A stretch of DNA of 64,000 bases. Origin: Yponomeuta sedellus (taxonomy: Eukaryota; Arthropoda; Insecta; Lepidoptera; Yponomeutidae). The DNA is taken from contig OW203740.1 in assembly GCA_934045075.1 (NCBI GenBank), positions 21,093,878 through 21,157,877 of the forward strand, written 5' to 3'. Shown here piece after piece: positions 1 to 10,197 of the stretch. The notes under the pieces were generated by a model. That model searched no databases and had not been told where the DNA came from. It saw only the letters and a program-made list of their open reading frames with translations. A program made the position numbers and the translations under genes. Every line of letters begins with the position of its first letter. Within the stretch, counting starts at the first letter, position 1.

Positions 1-104
1 TTGAAAAAATTTCACGCAACACTACCTACTATGATAACCAGGCAAGGACATCACAAACATGAAAGTACACAGAGACTGTGGCCCCTTGTACAAATATAGG
101 CCCA

Positions 105-172
105 CAGTGGGAATCGAACCCACAAGCTCGGTCTTGGTAACCAAGCGCCTTAGCGGCTAGGCCAACATGACA
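105..172 (-). repeat. tRNA-like sequence, probable SINE head
   Basis: Read on the minus strand, this has an A-box-like GGCCTAGCCGCTAAGGC and a strong B-box/T-arm GTGGGTTCGATTCCCAC. The acceptor ends do not pair well, and the anticodon stem only pairs with a loop lacking T at position 33. It is therefore better read as a tRNA-derived SINE head or decayed tRNA than as a working tRNA gene. Confidence 0.4.
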
Positions 173-264
173 GTCACAAAAGGAATAAATAAAATAATCA
201 GTAAAACAATCTCAGCTTTTTTATTGCTCATAAAATTGGAAATAATTGAAACATATCCTATAAA

Positions 265-1037
265 TCCACTGTGTTGAAGATGACTTTTTATCTTCCTCGA
301 GGAGGATCCTCTCCACTGCGGTGAAGTTGAAGTTTTATGTACAACAAGCAAAGTTCCTCTCCACTGCGGTGAAGTTGAAGTTTTATTTTCAACGAGCAGG
401 TTTCTCTTCACTGTGGTGAAGTTGGAAGTTTTATGTTCAATGAGCAGGTTCCTCTCCACTGCAGTGAAGTTGAAGTTTTATGTTCAACAAGCAGGTTCCT
501 CTCCACTGCGGAGAAGTTGAAGTTTTATGTTCAACAAACAGGTTTTTCTTCACTGTGGTGAAGTTGAAGTTTTATGTTCAACAAGCAGGTTTCTCTTCAC
601 TGTGGTGAAGTTGAAGTTTTATGTTCAACAAGCAGGTTCCTCTCCACTGCGGGGAAGTTGAAGTTTTATGTTGAACAAGCAGGTTTTTCTTGACTGTGGT
701 GAAGTTGAAGTTTTATGTTCAACAAGCAGGTTCCTCTCCACTGCGGGGAAGTTGAAGTTTTATGTTCAACAAGCAGGTTTTTCTTCACTGTGGTGAAGTT
801 GAAGTTTTATGTTCCATGAGCAGGTTCCTCTCTACTGAGATGAAGTTTAAGTTTTATGTTCAACAAGCAGGTTCCTCTCCACTGCGGTGAACTTGAAGTT
901 TTATGTTACATGAGCAGGTTCCTCTTCACTGCGATGAAGTTGACTTTTTATCTTCTACGAGGAGGACCCTCTCCACTGCAGTGAAGTTGACTTGTTATGT
1001 TTCACAAGGAGGATCCTCTCCACTACGGTGAAGTTCC
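265..1037. repeat. 47-bp minisatellite (about 16 units)
   Basis: Direct repeats of a 47-bp unit with core GAAGTTGAAGTTTTATGTTC. Spacing between successive GGTTT/GGTTC starts is 47 bp (for example 541 to 588). Two unit types are interspersed: one with CCTCTCCACTGCGG and one with TTCTTCACTGTGG. The second type contains a small hairpin, CTTCAC-TGTG-GTGAAG. Outer units at both ends are more diverged. Because 47 is not a multiple of three, the short open frame running through it on the minus strand is not a protein gene. Confidence 0.93.
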
Positions 1038-2105
1038 ATTTTCTCACACCTCGTTTCAAAACAGCGATTAATGTTCAAATTATACCAAACCGACTATGTA
1101 CAGATATTAGTAAATTTAGTAAACAAACGTAAATAAACAGACAGACGTCAAGAGAATTGTGGAATTATTTTAGAGCAGACATTTGTTACGTTCCGTTCTG
1201 TACTCAAAGCGAATAAATGAATTAAGAAACGTGAACGTTTTGCTTCCTTTAAATATACGGTTCACTACAAACTAATAACGAAATAAAGAAACTTGGAACA
1301 TTTTTATTTCCGAATAAATAAAAACTATTTTAGTTTCCTCTGTATATTTCACATAATTTACTAAGTTTCATCGTCACGTTTTTGTAACATGCGTAAAACG
1401 GAATAAAAATCTACACTAGTATTTTTCTTGTCATGGAAAACAAACTTTGATCATAGACAATCTGATTGCAGTTCTGAATCTCTACTTAAGCAGTGATTGG
1501 CTGATCTCTACTCAAGAACTGTTTGAAAATAAAGGGAGTGCTTGAGCATCGATTTAACGCTCAAGTAATGATTGGGCGATCTGAGATCAATCTGTGCTTG
1601 AGCATCGTTCTGTAATACCGGCCTAAGACTTGGCACGACTTAGTTTCATTACTGAATTCATTACTTTTTAGAGATAAACGAGCAGCTTCGTCGAGACATC
1701 GAGGCTATTTTCTTACAAAATGCTTTTGGTGGGATTTCACTTCCTTTTGTAGAAACGTAGGCATATTGATTTATTTTATTAGATTTCCTTATAAATTAAA
1801 ACAATCCCCCCAATCAAGGACAGTAGAAGAATGCCGTAAACGACTGTAACGCGGCCGCGGCCGGTTGCCACTTCGCCATATAAGGTTATCGGAAAAACAA
1901 AACGTAAGCGCGTTTTAAAATACAATCAGCGCCATCAAGCGTGTGCGGGTATCACCCACCGCCACTCTTAGTCCAATGCATTATATTTTGACCAAATTTT
2001 GATATAATATATAAGTAGTCTAGATTAAATTAGAAAACGTGTCCCACTACCACAGATTAGATAATAGTCCATTACGCTGGATTTTTGCAATGACAGTCGA
2101 TTTAT
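1038..2105. other. AT-rich non-coding stretch
   Basis: No open frame or recognisable gene is seen. Part of it (about 1460-1620) has loosely repeated CTCAAG / AATGATTGG words that suggest an old interspersed repeat. I cannot classify it. Confidence 0.5.
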
Positions 2106-2181
2106 TTATGTACCCAATAGTTGAAGGGGGGGCATTGTCATAATATGACAATGCCCCCTTCAACTATTGGTATAAATAAAT
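2106..2181. repeat. near-perfect palindrome (hairpin, about 35-bp arms)
   Basis: The left arm (ACCCAATAGTTGAAGG, a G run, GCATTGTCATA) is the reverse complement of the right arm (TATGACAATGC, a C run, CCTTCAACTATTGG) with almost no spacer. Flanks TTATTTATG and ATAAATAA extend the symmetry imperfectly. It resembles a short foldback or MITE relic. Confidence 0.85.
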
Positions 2182-2337
2182 ATTCACGGACATATTACAC
2201 AGATCTCGTTAGCCCTATATTAAGTACAACTAAATGACTTGTGTTATAGGTGCTTAGGCGACGATAGATTTAATACAATAAATACATAGATAACATCCAA
2301 GACCCGAGACAAACTAGAAATGTTCTTTTCCTAGTTT

Positions 2338-2412
2338 GACCCGGCCGGGGATCGAACCCGAGACCTTCGGTTTTACAGTCAGCGTGCCAAACCGCTGCAC
2401 CACCGAGGCCGT
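2338..2412 (-). repeat. tRNA-derived SINE fragment
   Basis: The minus strand reads GGCCTCGGTGGTGCAGCGG followed about 30 bases later by GGGTTCGATCCCCGG, which are typical internal A and B boxes of RNA polymerase III. The anticodon arm does not fold, so I call it a SINE head, not a tRNA gene. Confidence 0.5.
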
Positions 2413-2675
2413 CGTGGATACTTCAGACCTTCGATTTTTGACATCAAATGAAGCGGCCCACCAAGTTGAATATTTTTTGTAAGTAAATACGGTACATTAT
2501 GTCGATCTCTTCTAATAGTTTTGTTGGGCTCGTGTTTTCTAATCAGGGTCACCATGACCTCCAGATCTTCGATTATCCTAGTTTTTTATAGTTTTCCCTT
2601 TATGTGGCGATTAAACCCTAACTCTGTACCATATTTCAGCTCTCTAAGTTTATGGGAAGTACTAAGTAGTTGTAT

Positions 2676-4511
2676 TTTGATGATCATCATCAGTGAGTGA
2701 GTGTCATAAATGCGGAACTTTGCTGAACTAAATGAAATGAACTAAATGACCTACAGGCTTGAAATTTTGGATTTTAAGTATGTGATTATAGCTTATTGGA
2801 TGGCGAAAATTTCTGCGTTCTGGTCTTATCCAGAGGTTCTCAAATAGCGACCTGAAAATGCGGCGAAATGGTTCCAGTAGAGATGGTAGTGTTTGCTTCG
2901 CGCTCGACTTGGCGGGGTCACGGCCGTGCCCCCCGATTATTGTGAATTTGTGATGGAAGCTTGCCTTAACGCGCACTGATAGTGGGCATTCATCATCATC
3001 AGTGGCCTTTAACATCTACGAAAGATGATTTAAACAGCAGCCGTGTCAAGTTATTTGGTTTTGGCACTTGCGCTGATGGCTAACAAGGCCTATACGAGAG
3101 CGACAACGCCGGTCGCAACGTCCGCAAACAAATTGTGTTCCCGGTGACGTTAGAGGTTGTGCCATTCGTTGGTGACGTAGATCGCGCTTTTGGGAGAGCA
3201 GATCGAACCAGGCATTGTCATACGCGACCACCCCATCAGATAATCTTTTCCTCCAACTATCACGGTCACCAGAAACTTTCCCAGGTGTTCGGGTCAATGT
3301 TAAAAGACACCATATCGCGTTTAGCGCTATATTTAAACCGCAGTAGTGGCCGCCCAACTGCACGTTTAGCGTCCGAAATTTGACCAAGGAGAGTTTGTCT
3401 TGGCAAACGAGAAGGCTCCATCCGTTGCACATGCCCCAGCCAGCGCAATTTTCTTTGTTTAAGTAGTGCGATAATGCTAGGCATGCACGCGATACTAAGC
3501 ACCTTCTCGTTTGTTACTCGATCCTTCCAAGAAATATCCAATATATGCCTGAGACGGCGCATATGAAAGTTGTTTAATTTCCGCTCCTGTGTTTGGCATA
3601 CGATGTCCAGGTCTCTGCGCCATATGGATGAAGAGTATGGACAAGATGTAGGTCTGATAAATAATCATCTTGGTCTTTACAGTGAGATATTTGTTGTACC
3701 TACCATACTCTTGCGCTCAGCGTCCCGAAAATCGTAGAGGCCTTGCCGATGCGGCTGTTTATTTCAGCGTCGTCGTTCATATTGCAAAACGTTCTGTGTC
3801 AAAAAACACTTTTTTCGCTTTTTCATCTAAATTGAAGGAAAACTTGATTCTGAATGTAAGTTTAAGACAATATAATGTAAGCCTGAGTAGGTAAGGATTA
3901 TGATGTCTTGCTATTTTCTTTGTATTTTTTTAATTTTTCATACAAATTTGGTGAAAAAACGTACACATGATTTTGTTGACATAGAACGTTTTGCAATATG
4001 AACGACGATCGAGGCAAAGATTGTTCGAGACTGTGGATCCAAGGTAGCAGAAATTATGAACAACATCCAGTGGTGAGCCTTCCAGTAAGATTGTGGGCAT
4101 TTCATTAACTCCCTGCGCCATAATGACGGTTTTCTTTGCATTGATGGACATAGAGAATTGCTTACAAGCTTTACTAAACTTATCCAACATTTCCTGAAGT
4201 TCTGATGGGCCTAAAGCAACAAATGCCGCATCGTCAGCAAACAGTAAGCTATCAATGAAAATATCCTGGCGATGTCTTTTGGATTTAAGGAGGGAAAGAT
4301 TGAAAAGCTTATCATCCACCCTGGTGTGAAGGTGTATGCCTTGTTGGTTATATCCGGTTATCAACTTTGGTATTATACCAAACAGTGTCGGCGCTAGCAC
4401 ACAACCCTGCCTGACCCCTCTTCTCATGTCAAATGGGTCCGATGTATTTCCCTTATAAACAACGGAGGCTTTCATGTCTTCATGAAAAGTCTTTTTAATA
4501 CAGTTGCTCAA
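2676..4511 (-). mobile_element. LINE (non-LTR retrotransposon) reverse transcriptase, 5'-truncated and broken
   Basis: Running right to left, the minus strand encodes a reverse transcriptase finger/palm segment (4511-4008) with RRGVRQGCVLAPTLF and the catalytic FADDAAF block. The frame resumes after an inserted MITE with AEINSRIGKAS, then a thumb/connector segment (about 3600-3270, RWLGHVQRMEPSRLPRQ, GRPLLRFK), and ends with a C-terminal CCHC-like finger (CGRCDRRC...HQRKC, near 3120-3055). Frames change between segments and the endonuclease is missing. The 3' part (2676-3045) is a non-coding tail with ATCATCATC words. This architecture is common in invertebrate LINEs; the clade is not assigned. 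It is a dead copy. Confidence 0.85.
3771..4007. mobile_element. 237-bp MITE inside the LINE
   Basis: The ends are inverted repeats of about 30 bp: CGTCGTTCATATTGCAAAAC on the left and its reverse complement on the right, differing at only a few sites. The interior is AT-rich and non-coding. It interrupts the LINE reading frame between the codons for ...CLD and AEINSRIGK, so the pre-insertion frame can be recognised on both sides. Any target duplication is only 2-3 bp and uncertain. The superfamily is not assigned. Confidence 0.8.
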
Positions 4512-5108
4512 AAAGTGGCGTATTGCAGGGACGTTTACCGTTCGGGATGTGGGCTATTACATGCTCGTGCTTTTTTTTACCTTTCCCGCACTCGTGCGTT
4601 CTCTTTCCCAACTGTCAAAATAATGTCTATTAAAAAGAAAAACCAACCATGAAGTTTTTACTAAAAAAAATCATAGAAGTTTTTATGATTCATGCAAATA
4701 CGTATATTTCTAAAAAGAAGCTACTAATTTGTTTCAATATTAAATTTAATGATTTGATTGAATGAGTTAGGTTAGGTTTCATTAAATTTCATGTCATTAA
4801 ATTTCATGTCATTAAATTTCATTTTCATTTCATATCAATAAAATATTCTACTGAAGACTTTGCTGTGTGGCATAAATAATGAAACCACCGCCCGTAAACA
4901 AAAGGGTAAAAAATTCAAGACTATCGTTTGACTTGACCTTGTCAAGTCTAAAGTCTTTGTCAAGTACATAAATGGTTATCACGTTAACGATTAGTTCCAC
5001 AACCTGCAAGTATCTGAAGAAACGAAATGAACTGATGATGACGTTTATGAAGAGGTTTTTATTATTATTTATACTACATAATGTTTGTCTCTTCTTTCGT
5101 ATGTCTAA
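4512..5108. other. non-coding stretch
   Basis: No gene recognised. A short direct repeat (TGTCATTAAATTTCA, about 4790-4830) is present. The 87-codon minus-strand open frame at 5111-4848 has no recognisable motif and is probably chance. Confidence 0.4.
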
Positions 5109-5175
5109 CAAATTCAGAATTTGCCATTAGGGGAGCATAAATGGCAGTTCCCTAATGGCAAAATCTGAATTTGTA
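5109..5175. repeat. inverted repeat, about 26-bp arms
   Basis: CAAATTCAGAATTTGCCATT on the left matches in reverse AATGGCAAAATCTGAATTTG on the right, around a 15-bp spacer. It sits directly beside the left end of the 43-bp minisatellite. Confidence 0.75.
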
Positions 5176-5182
5176 AATAATA

Positions 5183-5868
5183 AACTTGAGCGCGGCGGGG
5201 GAGGTAGGCGAGCCAGTAACGGCCTCGAGCGCGGCGGGGGAGGTACCTAGGCGAGCCAGTACCGACCTTGAGTGCGGCGGGGGAGGTACCTAGGCGAGCC
5301 AGTACCGACCTTGAGCGCGGCGGGGGAGGTACCTAGGCGAGCCAGTACCGACCTTGAGCGCGGCTGGGGAGGTACCTAGGTGAGCCAGTACCGACCTTGA
5401 GCGCGGCGGGAGAGGTACCTAGGCGAGCCAGTACCGACCTTGAGCGCGGCGGGGGAGGTACCTAGGCGAGCCAGTACCGACCTTGAGCGTGGCGGGGGAG
5501 GTACCTAGGCGAGCCAGTACCGGCCTTGAGCGCGGCTGGGGAGGTACCTAGGCGAGCCAGTACCGACCTTGAGCGCGGCGGGGGAGGTACCTAGGCGAGC
5601 CAGTACCGACCTTGAGCGCTGCGGGGGAGGTACCTAGGCGAGCCAGTACCGACCTTGAGCGCTGCGGGGGAGGTACCTAGTCGAGCCAGTACCGACCTTG
5701 AGCGCGGTGGGGGAGGTACCTAGGCGAGCCAGTACCGACCTTGAGCGCTGCGGGGGAGGTACCTAGTCGAGCCAGTACCGACCTTGAGCGCGGCGGGGGA
5801 GGTACCTAGGCGAGCCAGTACCGACCTTGAGCGCTGCGGGGCAGGTACCTAGTCGAGCCAGTACCGAC
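5183..5868. repeat. 43-bp GC-rich minisatellite (about 16 units)
   Basis: The unit contains ACCTTGAGCGCGGCGGGGG and AGGTACCTAGGCGAGCCAG; successive GGTACC sites are 43 bp apart (for example 5285 and 5328). Variants include GCGCTGCGGGG and GCGCGGCTGGGG, some arranged alternately near the right end. On the minus strand every unit carries GCGCTCAAGGTCGGTAC, the same sequence as the 3' edge of TRAIP exon 7, which the array abuts. It seems to have grown from that exon/intron boundary. Confidence 0.93.
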
Positions 5869-5961
5869 CTTGAGCGCGGCGGGCGGCGGACAAGCGCGGG
5901 GGAGAGGCACCGCGGGGGGCGCGGCGCGCAGGCGCAGGTAGGGCGACGCGGGGCGCGGCTC
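5869..5961 (-). CDS. TRAIP: TRAIP-like E3 ligase, exon 7 (proposed)
   Basis: Proposed by splice logic. On the minus strand an acceptor GGTGACAG precedes a 93-bp phase-0 open block reading EPRPASPYLRLRAAPPAVPL and ending ...PPPAALK before GTCGGT. Phase 0 matches the donor of exon 6. The SPYL-type motif followed by a basic/Pro-rich stretch is what I expect of the C-terminal half of insect TRAIP proteins (from memory, not checked). The donor is weak and lies inside the 43-bp repeat. If it is not used, the frame reads about 20 codons into the array and stops near 5806. The conserved TRAIP C-terminal tail was not found further left, so the real end may lie elsewhere or outside the window. Confidence 0.5.
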
Positions 5962-7211
5962 CTGTCACCGAGTGGGGAAGGAAAATATTAATAAGGACAT
6001 TAGGCCTTTATAGGAAGTGGCCTGCACCCAGCAGCTGGCAAACATGGGATTGATCCAGTTTGACTGCATCTCAGGCTGGCTGGCCCATACCAAGTTAGGT
6101 CAATAAAGAATCGTTAGTGACGGCGAACAGCCAAGGTTTGACTGTTTGTGTCGCTATAGTTTGATCATAAAATAAAAAAAAATGTGGCTCGCCGTTTAGA
6201 ATTTTAGCTTTTTGAGCTTTTGAGATTCTCTGAAGGGTTTTGGGCACCAGACCATTTCATATCAAAAGAAATGTGACGCGACGTGCGATTAAAAAAACCC
6301 TTCTGAGATTTTTTATATTATCAACATTTTTTGTTATTATACTTCAAGTAGCCCAACTAACATTTTAGGTTCTCAAAAGGTTTTGAGCAGGTTCGAAAAC
6401 CTTTCTAGGATTTCTGGGAAACTAGCCACAACAACGTTATATTAACTTTCTGAATTGGTTTTGTAGCCCAAAAGCGCCTGACCTGAAAGGGCGACCTACA
6501 GAAACTCCGCACAGCGTTGTCAGGAGCTATTGTTCAGGAGCAAGTAGCATGTCCCAAAAACAAAATTTAACCTGTTCAGAACTTGTATACAAGCCTTGAA
6601 TTAGCCCGGATTTGGAATTGAAATAGCCTTGGTAGCCGGGTAAAGGATTACGAAAATACAAAGTAGGTATTCTTAGGATTGGTAAAGTTATATTTAGCTT
6701 TGCTCATTCAATTACTTCTTGTATGAATAGTATTATGCTTTTCTGACATGGCGATAATAAAATGGATGATTTAATATATTTCGTAGACAATTTGTTAGAG
6801 ATAATTAGATGCTGTAATTGCTTGTTGGGTTTGTCACTTTCATTGGGACGGTTAGTTAGTTTATTGATGAAATAGGGCAAAATACTTACCGCTGTAAAAT
6901 TCATGGGCTCTCTAATTACATTGTTTTATATGATTTAGGTATTAAAAACTATTGATATTATTTTTAAATTATATGCGTAAAAAGGTGAAACGATTGGAAC
7001 TATTTTCCAAATGCAAATATGTAAGACCAAAAAGCAATTCAAGCTTTATTTTAATGACTAAATTTAATTATTTCATAAAAAAATATGATTTAATTTAGCA
7101 AAAAATTACTGACTTTGTTCTAGAACCTAGAAGTTTCGGATTTAACTAATTTAGAACAAACAAGCCCTGGTTCAAGTCTTTTTGGACTTGAAAATGCTTA
7201 ATAGAACTCTC
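5962..7211. other. TRAIP intron 6, right of exon 7: degenerate repeats
   Basis: No coding sequence recognised. About 5985-6115 looks like an unclassified interspersed repeat. Between about 6200 and 7240 words such as AAAACCTTTC and AAGCCTTGATTTAGCCC recur, as they do again at 7940-7965 and 9590-9630. This suggests remains of one larger element. Confidence 0.4.
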
Positions 7212-7453
7212 AAAAGCCTTGATTTAGCCCTTTAATATACCGGTTGCGTATTGTCGCGGTCCTATCCCGAACCATCTAGAATAGAGCTTTCTGGAAGCCT
7301 ATCGAATAGTCGCCGCATGCTGCGTTTTAGTAAACAATAAAACGCTGCAAGCAATAATGACTCGTATGTCCACTAGAGTAAGGTTCAAAACTCTTTAAAT
7401 AAGTAACTGTTCGAGCGACCTTGCCGCGTGTACCGAGTGTAGGTACATAGTTA

Positions 7454-7490
7454 CGGGAATGTTCTAGATCCCTGGCCGGCGGATATAAAT
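7454..7490 (+). promoter_or_regulatory. heat-shock element and TATA box of the LTR
   Basis: GAA-TG-TTC-TA-GA follows the alternating nGAAn/nTTCn pattern bound by heat-shock factor. A TATAAAT box follows 13 bases later. This spacing is like that of insect hsp promoters. Confidence 0.6.
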
Positions 7491-7693
7491 AGCGGCCGCC
7501 GCGGCGCGCTGTCAGTTCCGTTTGGAATAGCGAAGAGTGAACTTCGAGCGAACATACCTGCGATACGAGCGATAACCTACGACCTCAGCGATACTATTGG
7601 ACTTCGATTAGACCTGCGATTGGAATCTACGTGTGGACATCGTGTCGTGAAGACCTGCAGACCAGACCCTGCGTGAATAAATCCTAAGAAGTT

Positions 7694-7875
7694 AAAAACC
7701 TATTTAGAGGCTAAAAATTTCACCCATGCCGGGATTCGAACCCGCAACCTCTGGCTATCCGTACCAGCGCTCTACCAATTGAGCCAATGGGCGACTCACG
7801 GCATCAGTGAAATTTCGAACCTCTTTACAATATTCTCTGTAGCACGGGTTAGTGCATTAAAAATAAAAATAGTGT
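7694..7875 (-). repeat. tRNA-derived SINE, copy 1
   Basis: Reverse-strand copy of the SINE that forms the array at 53201-54780. The tRNA-like part has D-arm GGCTCAATTGGTAGAGC and T-arm GGGTTCGAATCCCGG. It is bounded by a perfect 14-bp direct repeat, AATCCTAAGAAGTT (7680-7693 and 7876-7889), which is the target duplication. This proves it inserted into the LTR after the LTR landed. Confidence 0.9.
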
Positions 7876-7962
7876 AATCCTAAGAAGTTGTCATTGGCGT
7901 TTTACATCCAGATCCGGAACCCTAGCCCGTAACAGTATATTAAAGGGCTAAATCAAGGCTTT

Positions 7963-9986
7963 CTGTTAAGATCCTGGCTTAATTGGTTTTTGTTTATTCA
8001 AACTGGCCCTGTGTACGTGCTTGTTAGTCTGTGATAAGGCAGATTGCGCAATGAAACAACTTTTTGCGGCATATTCATTCAAGAGCGCTTGCCAAAATCA
8101 GACCAAAAAAAGTGATTTAGTGCGAATTGGATTTATTTTTAAAAGGGTGAAAGGATGAGTACCTCCGTATCAATGCTTATACCATGTTAATTAAACTAGT
8201 TAAGTTAAACAAAACTTAATTAAGTAGGCACAGTTCTGAAATACTTTTGAGTACCTTTAGATAAAAACACAAGGAGGAAAATACGGTAGACTGTGGTCAA
8301 GATAATACTTAAATTCTATGCCGTTATGTTGGCATCAACGATTTTAAATGAGTCGATTGTTAAAACATTTTTTATGTGATTGGATGATATAAATTTTACC
8401 AACATCCTAGCATTGGAGTTATTTTATTGACTGCAATCTATCCGCTCCCCATGCGTGGTCCTACAAAAGCAAGCCCAATGGAGCTGCTTTAATTCGCTTG
8501 TCTTGCTAACGCTTCTATCCAAGCTTGTCTCTCTATCTGTGTCGTTCGTTGACCCTTGTTAATAAATCAGGCCCACTTTTAATTAATAATATAACAATTT
8601 AAGTACCATATGTTCCTCCTTTTGTATATCAATAAAAGTACCTGAAAAAGTATAGAGACTTAATCCAGTTAGACCATGCTATGAGTTAACTACAAGCACC
8701 ACCACAAGTATAACCTTCACGAATAGTGGAACCAGGTGGGGCTAAGGGCTGAAGCCCCCTCCAATATGTACAATGTAGGACTCACAAATTTTTTTCATAC
8801 TACCCTATTTCGAGAAAACCATACTAGAACAGAAGTAATGTGATAATAACTATAATATTTTGAAAAAGCTCTGTGAAACCTACCGTCAGCCCTCCCCAAA
8901 ATAGGTTTCTGTATTTGCCACTGACCTTTAGAGATGGCTTATTTAGAAAATAATACCTACCTACTAGAATTAATTTTCGTAAGGAGCAGGTATATAGTCG
9001 CCAACGAGCCTGAGTCGACCTGTGTCTATATTAACTATATTGAAATAGGCTAAGGCTTTACCATCTGCGTTAAGGCTTTACCATCTGCGAAAGTGCTGCC
9101 ACTTCAGAAAAAAAAAACATTACGTAGGTACCAATCAGGATAATTATTGAAAATGAACTCAATTACTTAACTGCCTAGAAATAACAATAAACTATTTTTA
9201 GACAGCAAAGTTTTCAGAAACAATGTCTAAAACATTCATTAATGCCAAAAGCGGCCGTTTTTGGCAAAAGTTAATTAGAATTAATTTTCTAATTCTCAGA
9301 AACCAATGGAAACTTTGCGATAGCAGCATACAAATTTCAGTATTGTGTTTTAATTTTCGTTTGAAATTGCCACTGCTGTCCATCTTGCGCTAGGTCACCT
9401 GTATATTTTCGTGAATAACCAAAGTTTTGGTAAAGCACACGCGAAACCCACAAGGTTGCGAATTGTTTAGGCAAAAAGACAAAAATAATAATGAATGCCC
9501 AAAAGGCGCTTTTGGACTAGAACCTATCTTGCTGAATGTCAAAAGGTAAAAGGTAAACAAAAAAGACTGGGAGTGGTTTTGGACTATGCTTAAAAGCCTT
9601 AGTAAAATATGGTTCTGAAAAAGCCTTGATTAGGAAGTGTGTAAAACCAAGTAGCCTCGCTTTACATTGTGGTGGAAGCCTGTGGAAGTTCATTTAGTTT
9701 TTCAAATTACTGTAGAGTTCTAAGAGCTGTTTGCATTAAATAAAAACAAATTATGACCCGATGTAAAATCTGAAACCAGAATAATACCATTTTAGAACTA
9801 AGAGGCATTTCTCAAAACCTCGGTCCCTGCAAAATTTTACTTGGGAGGTGTCTATGCTTTACGCATGTTGTGGACACCTAGAATTAAGGTAGCATTTAGT
9901 TTATTCATGGTGCATGCTTATAGGCTGTGTCGAAGTGTTACATGTTGGACCCTAAATAGTTATTTAATAATGTTTATAGGACTCAC
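7963..9986. other. TRAIP intron 6, non-coding
   Basis: No gene recognised. A 23-bp direct duplication GGCTTTACCATCTGCGTTAA / GGCTTTACCATCTGCGAAAG lies at about 9053-9090. Short open frames here have no homology signal I can identify. Confidence 0.4.
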
Positions 9987-10197
9987 CGCATCGGCGGCGA
10001 GCGGTGAGCGCGCGGAGGGCGAGGCGGGCGGTGCCGGTGCCGAGGGCGAGGCGGGGGCGGGGGGCGGTGCCGAGGGCGAGGCGGGGGCGGGGGGCGGTGC
10101 CGAGGGCGAGGCGGGGGCGGGGGGCGGTGCCGAGGGCGAGGCGGGCCGGCGCCGCTTGGGCGAGCCCTGCACCAGCGCCAGCTGCGCCGCCTGCCGG
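9987..10197 (-). CDS. TRAIP: TRAIP-like E3 ligase, exon 6 (Pro/Ser/Ala-rich)
   Basis: The acceptor TTGGCACAG precedes the block and a canonical donor GCG|GTGAGT ends it. It starts with one base that completes the AG from exon 5 to a Ser codon, then reads RQAAQLALVQGSPKRRRP, a basic patch that could be a nuclear signal. A 30-bp tandem repeat follows, giving about three copies of PPPAPASPSA, and the block ends SARSPLAADA in phase 0. The length, 211 bp, fits phases on both sides. This segment follows the coiled coil, where vertebrate TRAIP also becomes low-complexity. Very high GC contrasts with the AT-rich intron. Long frames on the other strand or in other phases are shadows. Confidence 0.72.
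10045..10150. repeat. 30-bp coding minisatellite inside exon 6
   Basis: GAGGGCGAGGCGGGGGCGGG plus GGGCGGTGCC is repeated about 3.5 times with almost no variation. A period of 30 keeps the TRAIP frame open and lengthens the Pro/Ala/Ser tract in 10-residue steps. Confidence 0.9.

Larger units (their letters stand above)
7449..7933 (+). mobile_element. solo LTR with heat-shock-type promoter, split by a SINE
   Basis: Ends are inverted repeats typical of LTRs: (T)GTTACGGG on the left, with its first T mutated, and CCCGTAACA on the right. Inside are a heat-shock-element-like GGGAATGTTCTAGATCC (7455-7471), a TATA box TATAAAT (7484-7490), a GC-rich start region and an AATAAA-type signal at 7678. A 182-bp SINE is inserted at 7694-7875. 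Flanks GTACAT and GTATAT may be a diverged target duplication. No internal gag-pol is present, so it is a solo LTR. The LTR orientation follows the TATA box and poly(A) order. Confidence 0.72.
7212..7962. repeat. 28-bp inverted repeats enclosing the solo LTR
   Basis: AAAGCCTTGATTTAGCCC...TTTAATATA at 7212-7239 is the reverse complement of TATATTAAAGGGCTAAATCAAGGCTTT at 7935-7962. The LTR therefore sits in the loop of an older hairpin or MITE-like sequence. Confidence 0.65.

Noticed and set aside
157..459. 100-codon minus-strand frame with repeated NKTSTSPQWRG
   Set aside because: It is read through the 47-bp minisatellite, whose period is not a multiple of three, and it runs out of the array at both ends; no codon or domain support.
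265..1037. Possible CRISPR-like array (regular repeats)
   Set aside because: Units are contiguous with no unique spacers and the genome is eukaryotic; it is a minisatellite. The same applies to 5183-5868.
4848..5111. 87-codon hydrophobic minus-strand frame
   Set aside because: No motif, AT-rich, overlaps an inverted repeat; likely chance.
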